A DNA stretch of 31,720 nt, from positions 1-31,720 of the IMG/VR virus record IMGVR_UViG_3300036886_000438; one strand, 5' to 3'. Below, in pieces: positions 16,082 through 23,236 of the stretch. A program made the translations under genes and the position numbers. This DNA is from a virus. Each line of letters begins with the position of its first letter. Position 1 is the stretch's first letter. The notes below the pieces were generated by a model, which saw only the letters and a list, made by a program, of their open reading frames with translations, was not told the DNA's origin and searched no databases.

Positions 16082-17135
16082 TAATTTTGATTTTAAATAT
16101 ATGTTTGGAAAAGACGTAAGGGATGTCGATGATATTCTTGCCAACAAGGAACAGCACATAAGAAGGTTTACTATTCCAAAAAGGGATGGTACCACAAGAA
16201 CCATTATCGCTCCAGATTCAAATTTAAAATATATACAAAAAATGATTTATTATAAATTTCTTAAAAAATATTCATACAGCTCAGCGGCAAATGGTTTTAT
16301 ACCAAAGCGTGGCATAGTTACAAACGCTGTCCCACATGTAGGGGCAAATTCTGTTGGTAAGATAGACATAGCAAAATTTTTCGATTCCATATCAACGAAC
16401 CATTTAAAAAATTGTTTATTTGGAAACGAGAACGTCTGCAGATTTTGCAATAAATATACAAGAATGCTAGATGGTAAATGCCACCCATCTTTGTATAAAA
16501 ATAAATTACAAAAATTCGATTTCAGGTGTGAGGAGTTAAAGGCGGTGTTTATTCCTGAGTATTGTGAAAAGACTGGATATCAGTCTTTGTTTAAAAGGGT
16601 TATAGACGCCTGCACTTATAATGGCTATACGGCGCAGGGGTTTCCTACATCTCCAATGCTGGCTAATGTGGTTATGAGAGGTTTTGACAAGGCAATCTTA
16701 AAACATTGTGCTGAGAATAATATCACCTATACACGCTATGCCGACGACCTTGCATTCAGCAGTAATACATTAAACGCAAATGAATTGATGGAAAAGACCA
16801 AAAAGAAAGCCTATGCTCTTTTGTGGGCTTTTAACTTTAATCCAAAGCGCGAAAAAACGAGATATAAAAATAAAGCTACCAGAATGAAGATTTGCGGAAT
16901 TGTAGTTAATAAAAAACCAAGTATACAAAAAAGTGTAGTAAAACAATTCAGGGCCAAGGTACATCATGCCCTGGTTAAATATCCTGAAAGAACAACAAAA
17001 TCAAGGTTAAGGGCACTTAAGGGATGGGCTTCGTTTCTTATGTCTGTGGATAAATCAAAGGGTGAAAAATTTATGAATCAGCTTGTAGCCTTTGAAAATA
17101 ATAAGTTTCCAAAACTAGAAGCGGTACAGTCTTGA
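16056..17135 (+). CDS. Retron-like reverse transcriptase
   Basis: 359 residues from GTG 16056, selected by GGAGG at 16045-16049, which lies inside the DHH gene. RT motifs in order: PKRDGTTRTI (about 41-50), NGFIPKRGIVTNAVPHVG (79-96), motif A IDIAKFFDSI with Asp104, motif B QGFPTSPMLAN (194-204), the catalytic RYADDLAFS (Tyr228-Asp231), motif D region and KICGIVVNKKPSI (278-290). NAxxH, QGxPTSP and the late G-x-VVN-KK are features of retron-type enzymes. SP in motif B argues against a diversity-generating retroelement. Between motifs A and B lies an insertion with cysteines at 128, 131, 142, 158 and 170. No maturase or endonuclease domain is present. It should copy a structured RNA into DNA. 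Confidence 0.92.
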   Translation: MNDLVKTNSNFDFKYMFGKDVRDVDDILANKEQHIRRFTIPKRDGTTRTIIAPDSNLKYIQKMIYYKFLKKYSYSSAANGFIPKRGIVTNAVPHVGANSVGKIDIAKFFDSISTNHLKNCLFGNENVCRFCNKYTRMLDGKCHPSLYKNKLQKFDFRCEELKAVFIPEYCEKTGYQSLFKRVIDACTYNGYTAQGFPTSPMLANVVMRGFDKAILKHCAENNITYTRYADDLAFSSNTLNANELMEKTKKKAYALLWAFNFNPKREKTRYKNKATRMKICGIVVNKKPSIQKSVVKQFRAKVHHALVKYPERTTKSRLRALKGWASFLMSVDKSKGEKFMNQLVAFENNKFPKLEAVQS

Positions 17136-17668
17136 ATTTCACTGTATACACCGACGGTGGTTGTTCAGGAAACAAAAGAGACTGTGGTTGCTATGGTGCC
17201 TGGGCCTATATAATATTAGATGCAGGAAATAATATTATAACAAAAAACAACCATATTGTATGTAATACAACTAATAACAGGGTTGAAATGATGGCTGTTA
17301 TTCAAGGGCTAAGGGCACTATATACGTACAGTGAACTATGTTATGGTGGATCTAGATTTAATGACTGTACGGTTATAAGTGATTCAAAGTATGTTGTTAA
17401 TAATTTTAATGAGTATGTTCTTGAATGGCAAAAGAATGGATGGAAAAAGTCTGGTGGTGATAGTGTCATTAACATTGACCTTTGGAAAGAGATTTGCTTG
17501 TTGTCCCCTGAGTTCAAATCTTTCCAGTTTAAGTGGGTCAAAGGACATTCAACCAACAAGTTTAATCAGGAGGCGGATGCCCTTGTAAGAGACTTGTTAT
17601 ATCAACCGGATGGGAGTTCAAAGTGGAAGCAGAAAAAGACAAACGATCAGATGGGTTCAACAGAGTAA
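17132..17668 (+). CDS. rnhA: Ribonuclease HI
   Basis: 178 residues starting at TTG 17132, which overlaps the TGA of the reverse transcriptase (TTGA), so translation is probably coupled. The active site is complete: Asp8 in YTDGGCSGN, Glu52 in NNRVEMMAV, Asp84 in ISDSKYVV, His139 in WVKGHS and Asp149 in NQEADALV. It degrades the RNA strand of RNA-DNA hybrids. Retrons normally borrow the host enzyme, so a dedicated copy directly behind the reverse transcriptase points to a shared task such as removing template RNA. The C-terminal 20 residues are polar and overlap the next small gene. Confidence 0.93.
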   Translation: MNFTVYTDGGCSGNKRDCGCYGAWAYIILDAGNNIITKNNHIVCNTTNNRVEMMAVIQGLRALYTYSELCYGGSRFNDCTVISDSKYVVNNFNEYVLEWQKNGWKKSGGDSVINIDLWKEICLLSPEFKSFQFKWVKGHSTNKFNQEADALVRDLLYQPDGSSKWKQKKTNDQMGSTE

Positions 17669-17775
17669 TTGATGCTACAGGCACATTTTTAAAGGAAATA
17701 TTTCCTCATGCCTGTAAATTTGTAGAAATGATTAAAAATAAGTTTTCGGTTCCACAAAAAGACAATAAGAAATAA
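17623..17775 (+). CDS. Small 50-residue protein at the end of the RT operon
   Basis: GTG 17623 has GGGAG seven bases upstream and lies in a different frame inside the RNase H 3' end. It encodes 50 residues: a charged N-terminus (EAEKDKRSDGF), a helix (NRVIDATGTFLKEIFPHACKF) and a basic tail. It continues the overlapping style of the operon and ends just before structured RNA 2. No family is recognised; an accessory or regulatory peptide is possible. Confidence 0.55.
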   Translation: MEAEKDKRSDGFNRVIDATGTFLKEIFPHACKFVEMIKNKFSVPQKDNKK

Positions 17776-17787
17776 TTTAAATATCAA

Positions 17788-18030
17788 CATACAGAAGGAG
17801 AGAAGTTTTTCTCAGCCAGTGTGTTTCGCGCTGGATTATAATGTAGTATCTTGATCTCTCTGTACAACCTTCTTTGTCGAGAGATCAAGCCTTCTACCTG
17901 TTCCCGTGTTCTCTACATGAACACGGGACGGACAGGTAGGTTTAAGCACCTACCTTGTCCCCGACCCCAATCGGTACTGTCTGTGTGAATGATATAATAA
18001 GATTGCCGATTCCGACCCGGCAGTCTTTTT
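17788..18030 (+). ncRNA. Structured RNA 2 with alternative helices
   Basis: It fills the 334-bp gap after the RT operon. CATACAGA (17788-17795) pairs with TCTGTGTG (17980-17987) to close the fold. Inside are the hairpins GAGAA/TTCTC, CCAGTGTG/CGCGCTGG and TTGATCTCTC/GAGAGATCAA, and a long hairpin CTACCTGT-T-CCCGTGTT / AACACGGG...ACAGGTAG. Segment B (17930-17940) can pair with A (17894-17904) or with C (17949-17960), each as about 10-11 bp with one bulge, so two folds exclude each other. It ends in a strong terminator. It could be an operon-3' regulatory RNA, or an alternative template RNA for the reverse transcriptase. Confidence 0.6.
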
Positions 18031-18033
18031 TTA
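17999..18033 (+). terminator. Rho-independent terminator of RT operon / RNA 2
   Basis: AAGATTGCCG and CGGCAGTCTT form the stem (one G-U pair), followed by TTTTTTT. Confidence 0.88.
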
Positions 18034-18044
18034 GCTATTAAACG

Positions 18045-18080
18045 ATGTTATTATTGTAAATTTTATGGTATAACTATATT
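18045..18080 (+). promoter_or_regulatory. Phage bipartite promoter, copy 3
   Basis: ATGTTAT, 18 bases, ATAACTATA, then TTGTGATG. It lies 30 bp upstream of the gene at 18110. Confidence 0.72.
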
Positions 18081-18109
18081 GTGATGATAAACTTTTAAAG
18101 GAGGCTTAT

Positions 18110-18358
18110 ATGGCAAGAGCAGAAATGAGAATTGAAGAAGTTAACGGAGTGTGGGGTTTTACTCTTATCATTAACGGAAATAAATATGGTCACTATCCGT
18201 TTAATGGTGTTGATGATAAAGCTATTGCTCAACAGATTATTTCCATGTCTATTGATGCCGCAGATTATGGAAGCAGCGAAATTTCTTTCAGTTTGTTAAA
18301 AACAACACTAACAACTACTGAAATGGTTGAAGACCTCGAAGCAACAATGTCGAAATAA
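18110..18358 (+). CDS. Unassigned 82-residue protein
   Basis: The start has AAAGGAGG upstream. The N-terminal half alternates strands (EMRIEEVNGVWGFTLIINGN) and the C-terminal half looks helical (DDKAIAQQIISMSIDAADYG). It is acidic overall. It is the first gene after promoter copy 3, followed by a 41-residue gene and structured RNA 3. The compact alpha/beta size would suit a small phage takeover or regulatory protein, but no family is recognised. Confidence 0.65.
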   Translation: MARAEMRIEEVNGVWGFTLIINGNKYGHYPFNGVDDKAIAQQIISMSIDAADYGSSEISFSLLKTTLTTTEMVEDLEATMSK

Positions 18359-18433
18359 ACAGCTTATGGCGATGTAACCCAAAAGCGAAAACACGGTTAC
18401 TTACAATGTAGGTTATAAAACAAGGAGAATTTC

Positions 18434-18559
18434 ATGAAGCGCAAGAAAGCATCAAAACAATTGGAAGTTCGTGTATCTGATTACGAGAAGACAAAACAAA
18501 ATGACCCAAACGGCGGAATCGGTTTTAATAAGCCTGGGTCGATGTCTGGGAGGAAATAG
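18434..18559 (+). CDS. Small basic 41-residue protein
   Basis: ATG 18434 follows AAGGAG with good spacing. The product begins MKRKKASKQLEVRVSDYEK and ends GSMSGRK-TAG, so it is strongly basic at both ends and probably unstructured in the C-terminal half. A DNA- or RNA-binding role is conceivable from charge alone. Between it and the previous gene, GTAACC and GGTTAC form a short stem near 18375-18398. Confidence 0.6.
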   Translation: MKRKKASKQLEVRVSDYEKTKQNDPNGGIGFNKPGSMSGRK

Positions 18560-18564
18560 TTAAT

Positions 18565-18606
18565 TTTGACATCCACCCACGAATTTATTCATGGGTGGAT
18601 GTCAAA
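18565..18606. repeat. Long perfect palindrome, IS605-end-like
   Basis: The 14-bp arms TTTGACATCCACCC and GGGTGGATGTCAAA are perfect, and inside the loop GAAT pairs with ATTC. There is no T-run, so it is not a typical terminator. The arm sequence resembles subterminal hairpins of IS200/IS605 elements, but no transposase or second end is visible nearby. Confidence 0.6.
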
Positions 18607-18662
18607 CAGAAGAATCGTGTTGTTAATTTAAAAGTTTTTTGAATATTTTAATAGTAAAAAAT

Positions 18663-18833
18663 AAGAAATTACACTTGGCGGAAATGGTACTTAGACGCTG
18701 CTCTTATGAGGTGTGACCCTTAACTGGGAATATCGAGTCGAAAGGCAATCAACATAAGCTAAGACTTTTAGTAAAAGCTGAATCCATGCGGCGATCCGTG
18801 AAATTCGGATCAATAGCGGGAGTGTGATTTCTT
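18663..18833 (+). ncRNA. Structured RNA 3
   Basis: AAGAAATTACACT (18663-18675) pairs with AGTGTGATTTCTT (18821-18833) over 13 bp with one G-U pair, closing a fold of about 170 nt. Inside are GATCCG/CGGATC with a 7-base loop, CTTTT/AAAAG, CTC/GAG and a GACCC-GGG region. A terminator follows at once. It has no plausible reading frame. It is not a canonical tRNA, 6S RNA or group I intron as far as I can tell. It may be the 3' part of the transcript from promoter copy 3, or have its own weak promoter at about 18619. Confidence 0.6.
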
Positions 18834-18837
18834 TAAT

Positions 18838-18864
18838 AAAAGACTGGTTTATCAGTCTTTTTTT
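18838..18864. terminator. Bidirectional terminator between convergent units
   Basis: AAAAGACTG and CAGTCTTTT form the stem, with T-runs on both strands. It ends structured RNA 3 and the minus-strand gene stopping at 18863. Confidence 0.85.
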
Positions 18865-19207
18865 ACCTATTACTTAAAGCGGTCATGTTGGCGGATTTTC
18901 CATCGTAGGTTGGTTTTGGTACAGCCACATCTTTAACATCAGTGACTGGCTTGGATTGTTCTTTTTGAATTGCCTTGTTAACTATCGCAGGAGAATTAAA
19001 TGGTTGCGGCGCAGGGCTTCGTAATACACTAGACTTAACTTTGGGTGTAATACGATCCCTGTCTGCCGCCATTTTTATTTGATACCTATTTCCATTTCTA
19101 TCTTTGTGGGGAAGTTTAATAACATATCCAACAACTTTAGGGTCTAAAGCCATGCTTGCGAAAGCTTTTAATACTTCGTCGGAACTTCTTGCAAGTTTAT
19201 TAAACAT
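18863..19207 (-). CDS. Unassigned small virion-block protein
   Basis: 114 residues beginning MFNKLARSSDEVLKAFASMA, which carries the shared motif at the extreme N-terminus. A short strand region (VVGYVIKLPHKDRNGNRYQIKMA) is followed by a Pro/Lys-rich, probably disordered C-terminus. It starts directly after the stop of the 744-residue gene, so the two are co-transcribed. Function unknown. Confidence 0.5.
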   Translation of the reverse strand: MFNKLARSSDEVLKAFASMALDPKVVGYVIKLPHKDRNGNRYQIKMAADRDRITPKVKSSVLRSPAPQPFNSPAIVNKAIQKEQSKPVTDVKDVAVPKPTYDGKSANMTALSNR

Positions 19208-21442
19208 TTATTTTACAGCCATCTTAATATTATCTAGGCCTTTAATTACATCTTCAAGACCGGTAATTGAATTCTTTGTGGCAGTCTCGTCTATATCACT
19301 TAACCCAAGCCTTGATGCCACAAGAAGCTTTGATAATTCACAAACAACCTTTCTCATTTCATCTATGTTCTCAATGTAGTTTCCAAGACTTTCTTCGTTA
19401 ATAAAATTAAGCGAAAGTACAGCGTCAACGGTATTTGGATCACTTATAACGCTAGCTTCTTTTACAAGGTCTTTCCTGAGACCATAGGCTATTTCATGTA
19501 AAAGACCCTTTACTCTTGCTGTCTTTTCCTGCCCATCAAAAACATTATTATTAATATAGTCATCATTAACACCATAGATAAAAACATTTTTATCGATTTG
19601 TTCATAATTACTGAATTTAGTAAGCGCGGTTGCCATAGCTTTATCTGAAGCTTCTTTATCCATTCCAAGTATCTTTAAAACATTTTTTATATCGTTTGTA
19701 CTTAAGATACCGCTATTAAGACCGGCTATTTTTTGAATTGCTTCAAAAGGTTTGCCTGAAACCCTATATCCAAGTTCTTTACCGTCAGATACTACACAAA
19801 GTGCAACCTTTGTAATATTTGCTTTCTCATACATCTGCTGTACCGACTTGTCTGGACGCATAAACTCTTTTCGATTAAGCGGCTTAATAAACAATCTGTT
19901 TATAATAATTGAACTTTCAGGTATAAGATAAATATTTTTTGCCTTACCTACAACCATTTTATAAACAGGGTTGTTAACCGAAGAAACTTTTTGTACCGAA
20001 GCTACGTTGGCTGGAATACAGACGTTATCTACAGATACGTAAACATGAGAATCATTGACTAGAAATTTCTTGAAATTGCCATCGATTCTTATACATTCAT
20101 AGGCTGAACCAGCACCATAGATAATAAATATACCTTTATCGTAATTACTTCCATACCTGCTGTTCTCAAGCCATGCGCTTTCAGGACGATTTTCTTTACC
20201 TTGTTCCATAATACTGAAACCGGCAAAAAGCTTATCTGAACCATCACCTTTATTGGCCGGGTTTGAATTAATGAAATCATCGGTAGTTACAAGTGATAAA
20301 GCTTTTACTGCTTTTTCAACTGAATCTGGAGTATTGAACATTCCAGTTCCATAGAAACCAATACCGGTTTTATCATAATCATCAAAATCACTGTAATATT
20401 TACCGTCCATTGAGAAGAAAATCTGATCTCTTCTGTTTCGTACTGCTTTGAGTTTCTCTTCCTCTGAAGAATTTGAATCTATAGCTTTTTCACCACCACA
20501 AGATATACAATTATCGCAATTAAATTTTTCCTTATCAACCATATCAATAACAATACCTGTAATAGGTTTGCCTATTTTTGTGGCTATAAATCTTTCTGAG
20601 GCATTGTCACCGCTACTGATAAAATCCTCCATTGAAGGATATTCATATAGCCTTAATTCAGCCACACAGGGGGCTGTTAAAGGAACAAGCTTGGACGTAT
20701 CGAGTAGTTCTGTATCAAGAGCTGTAACAGCCTTCTTGGCATTAATAACGTTGTTTAAATCAAGTGTTCCCTGATAATGTGTTTTTGGAGTAACCTCTTC
20801 TCTTTGAGAATCTTTAAGTTCTACAATACTTGTAATAAGGTCGCCAGTATTATCATGAAAGGAATTATTAATATCAGGCATACCTACAAGCGTTTCACTT
20901 AGTTTAACAAGGTCTTCTTTTTTAGCTAATTCTCTCCAATGAGACATTTTAGCGAAAGGAGGGTATATAGATTCCTCGGAAGCGTCATAAAGATTGATTG
21001 ATTGTTTAGGAATAATATTTCCAGGGGTTTTAATAAGCTGATGTCCACGAGCCATGTCCCAACGGTTTTCAAGGGTAGCTATTTGGTCAGACATTAATAT
21101 TTTTTTAACATTATCTTCACTTGCTGGCATGTAAACATCTTCTTTATTGTCCTTATGTACAAATACATCAAACGGGCTAAGTTTGAATTCTTTGACTATA
21201 ATAGGGAAATTGATTTGTTTTCCATTATAAAAAACAACAACGCTACCCTTGGCATAACCTTGGTTTTCATCCACGTCCTTAACTATTACGTTAACGCCTA
21301 TTTCTTTAGGAAGGAAATCAACATCTTCATAAAAGTTTTTAAGAATGGATTCGTTCCATTCACTGATATCTTTTGATAGTTTAAATTCTGCCAACTTTTC
21401 AAAAGATGGTTTTTGAATGACCGAATCTGTAAGATTAATCAT
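19208..21442 (-). CDS. Large unassigned structural protein
   Basis: 744 residues with an AAAGGAAAT-type site. The N-terminus contains SFEKLAEFKL, then beta-rich regions with VFVHKDNKEDVYMPASED, a Trp/Pro-containing stretch (ENRWDMARGHQLIKTPGNII) and a CxxCxxC cluster (FNCDNCISCGGEKA, about residues 310-325). The C-terminal 200 residues are helical with repeated motifs (IQKIAGL, MDKEASD, QEKTARV, LVKEASV). The location between tail-spike and head genes suggests a tail, baseplate or portal-vertex component. No family is recognised, and a portal is not excluded. Confidence 0.5.
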   Translation of the reverse strand: MINLTDSVIQKPSFEKLAEFKLSKDISEWNESILKNFYEDVDFLPKEIGVNVIVKDVDENQGYAKGSVVVFYNGKQINFPIIVKEFKLSPFDVFVHKDNKEDVYMPASEDNVKKILMSDQIATLENRWDMARGHQLIKTPGNIIPKQSINLYDASEESIYPPFAKMSHWRELAKKEDLVKLSETLVGMPDINNSFHDNTGDLITSIVELKDSQREEVTPKTHYQGTLDLNNVINAKKAVTALDTELLDTSKLVPLTAPCVAELRLYEYPSMEDFISSGDNASERFIATKIGKPITGIVIDMVDKEKFNCDNCISCGGEKAIDSNSSEEEKLKAVRNRRDQIFFSMDGKYYSDFDDYDKTGIGFYGTGMFNTPDSVEKAVKALSLVTTDDFINSNPANKGDGSDKLFAGFSIMEQGKENRPESAWLENSRYGSNYDKGIFIIYGAGSAYECIRIDGNFKKFLVNDSHVYVSVDNVCIPANVASVQKVSSVNNPVYKMVVGKAKNIYLIPESSIIINRLFIKPLNRKEFMRPDKSVQQMYEKANITKVALCVVSDGKELGYRVSGKPFEAIQKIAGLNSGILSTNDIKNVLKILGMDKEASDKAMATALTKFSNYEQIDKNVFIYGVNDDYINNNVFDGQEKTARVKGLLHEIAYGLRKDLVKEASVISDPNTVDAVLSLNFINEESLGNYIENIDEMRKVVCELSKLLVASRLGLSDIDETATKNSITGLEDVIKGLDNIKMAVK

Positions 21443-21457
21443 AATTGATTTCCTTTT

Positions 21458-21751
21458 TTATAATTCAATTGGCGGTGTATTTATCGCGCTTATTATAAGT
21501 GGTCCAGGTCCTGGTGGTGTTACACACGATGCCACGTTTCCAAGAGCAAAAGCCGCTATAACTAAAGGTGATTCAAAGGCCTTTGATACAGCGTAAGAAA
21601 TTGTATTTGCTAAAGATTCAGCTCCTATCTCAGGGGTTAATTCAGTAGGATTTTGTATTAAAGTTTTTTGATTTGTTATTAAAAATTCTTTAACAAAAGG
21701 AACCAAATATTGTCCCAATGGCGATAAAGGTGCTCTTAATATAATTGCCAT
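21458..21751 (-). CDS. Small unassigned virion protein, tail-associated by context
   Basis: 97 residues, hydrophobic and helical in the centre (ISYAVSKAFESPLVIAAFALGNVASCV), followed by a proline/glycine-rich turn TPPGPGPLI and a short C-terminus. It lies between the spike gene and the 744-residue gene, so it could be a spike tip or tube/baseplate adaptor. It lacks a clear signal peptide. An AT-rich promoter candidate lies just upstream. Confidence 0.5.
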   Translation of the reverse strand: MAIILRAPLSPLGQYLVPFVKEFLITNQKTLIQNPTELTPEIGAESLANTISYAVSKAFESPLVIAAFALGNVASCVTPPGPGPLIISAINTPPIEL

Positions 21752-21756
21752 ATTTT

Positions 21757-21783
21757 ATCCTACTATATATTATAATACAATAT
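21757..21783 (-). promoter_or_regulatory. Candidate minus-strand promoter
   Basis: The minus strand reads TTGTATTATAATATATAGTA before the gene starting at 21751. It is similar in composition to the other minus-strand elements but lacks the final ACA. Confidence 0.3.
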
Positions 21784-21800
21784 AATTCATTTAAGTTCAA

Positions 21801-23156
21801 TTAAATTGAATAGAATGTAACATTATCAGGATTGTCTCCTTTTGCCGGTAAAGCAACATTTTTACTTTCAAAACCTTCGGGTCCCGTTGAATTATAACCA
21901 GTTTCAAAGGTAGGTATATTAACCAAAGGAGCCGGTGCCCCTATAGCCGTTACCATACACATCGTTGCTTCGTTTTGTTTAAACCAGTCAAGGAAATTTT
22001 TAGTAACAAGTTCTTTTCCATTTACCCTAAAACCTTTATTCGCCTTTATATCAATACCATTTTTTGGGTCCAATACTATTGAATTATTACTTACGTCACT
22101 ATCACCATGAGTTAATGTAATTTTTCCTGAAGATTTCATTGTAAGATTTCCGTCAGAGTCTATAGATAAATGAAATCCATGCGTATTGCCCTCCAATACT
22201 GATTTACCTTTACCTGCAGCCCTTATATCCACCGATCCTTTTTCATCAACTGTTAAACTAAATCTGTTTCCAAAATTACCTGTAACTGCGCCGTAATTAC
22301 CAGTTGGTATTTCCTGTTCTAAATCAATTACATCATCTATTCTTAGGTTAATAAATTTTCCAGGTTCCCCTACCTCAAGTGTAACTCTTGATTTATTATT
22401 ATTTATAATTTTTGTAAAAAGCACATCCTTGCTTTTCTGAACATAATCATGATTGTTGTTTGGACCAAACCATGGTGCGAAAGTTCCTTCACAGGTAGAC
22501 ACCCAGTTTTTAATGTCCATTGATTGGGAAACGAATCTTCTGTAAATTATAGGGAAATCTTCATCGGTTGTTCTGTTAACCTGGTCTTCTAAACTTGAAC
22601 CTGAAAACATTCCAAAATGTTCTTTTGACGTATAATAAGGTCCGTTTGCGGCTATAGTTTTTATATGATTTTGAGCCAATGTAAACTGTGAATCCTGGTT
22701 GATACCATAACCGAAGCCCTTAATAAGAATAAAATTAGACCCCGAAACCAACCTGGTTGAACCATCATCATCTATAGCTAATCCTGCACCATTATTCTTA
22801 TTAACAAACGTTAATGTGTCGCTGTGATGGGTAAGGGGATTTTCAACTTTTATATTTAAAAGAGATCTTTCGTTATAAAGTCCTATAATATGATTTGTGC
22901 CAGCAATATTACACGGCCCGACAAACTTATTTTGTATTCCATTTTCAAAATTAAACATCATTGATAGTTTTACGTAATCACCTATCTTGTAATTTTCAGA
23001 CAAACCTGGATGGTGAATTGCTGTGGCTGGAACGTTACTTAGAAGACTATCGTTAGGTGTTTTATGGACAAATACTTCATACGTTTCAGAATCGGCAAGA
23101 TATTTTATAATCTGTCCGCTGCAGATAACCTGAACTGGGGTGTATGTAACTTCCAA
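21801..23156 (-). CDS. Tail/baseplate central spike protein
   Basis: 451 residues. The N-terminal 100 residues look like an OB-type beta barrel (VQVICSGQIIKYLADSETYEVFVH ... IGDYVKLSMMFNF). From about residue 275 to 390 there are regular short beta repeats with x-D-x-x-G turns (FSLTVDEKGSVDIRAAG, LSIDSDGNLTMKSSGKITLTHG, SIVLDPKNGIDIKANKG), as in gp5/VgrG-like spikes. The end is Gly/Pro-rich. This supports a membrane-puncturing spike of a contractile or similar tail. An AAGGAG site lies upstream. Confidence 0.65.
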   Translation of the reverse strand: MEVTYTPVQVICSGQIIKYLADSETYEVFVHKTPNDSLLSNVPATAIHHPGLSENYKIGDYVKLSMMFNFENGIQNKFVGPCNIAGTNHIIGLYNERSLLNIKVENPLTHHSDTLTFVNKNNGAGLAIDDDGSTRLVSGSNFILIKGFGYGINQDSQFTLAQNHIKTIAANGPYYTSKEHFGMFSGSSLEDQVNRTTDEDFPIIYRRFVSQSMDIKNWVSTCEGTFAPWFGPNNNHDYVQKSKDVLFTKIINNNKSRVTLEVGEPGKFINLRIDDVIDLEQEIPTGNYGAVTGNFGNRFSLTVDEKGSVDIRAAGKGKSVLEGNTHGFHLSIDSDGNLTMKSSGKITLTHGDSDVSNNSIVLDPKNGIDIKANKGFRVNGKELVTKNFLDWFKQNEATMCMVTAIGAPAPLVNIPTFETGYNSTGPEGFESKNVALPAKGDNPDNVTFYSI

Positions 23157-23173
23157 GGAAGCTCCTTATTAAT

Positions 23174-23185
23174 TGTCTATATTAA
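23174..23185 (-). promoter_or_regulatory. Candidate minus-strand promoter TTAATATAGACA
   Basis: The identical 12-mer lies upstream of the polymerase gene (30746-30757). Here it is about 20 bp before the spike start. Confidence 0.45.
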
Positions 23186-23236
23186 GTATAGTTTTAAGGC
23201 GTTTGTTTTTCAAGAACTCAATTTTAGGGTGTTTTT

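Noticed and set aside
16056-17135. The reverse transcriptase as part of a diversity-generating retroelement
   Set aside because: Motif B reads QGFPTSP, not the SQ-containing form typical of those enzymes, and I saw no template/variable repeat pair near the spike or other genes.
16056-17135. The reverse transcriptase as a group II intron maturase
   Set aside because: The protein ends shortly after the thumb region with no maturase or HNH domain, and no domain V-like stem was seen downstream.
18672-18760. A tRNA-Leu-like sequence in structured RNA 3
   Set aside because: GGAAATGGTACTTAGACGC resembles a tRNA D-arm region, but no T-loop consensus or matching acceptor stem follows.
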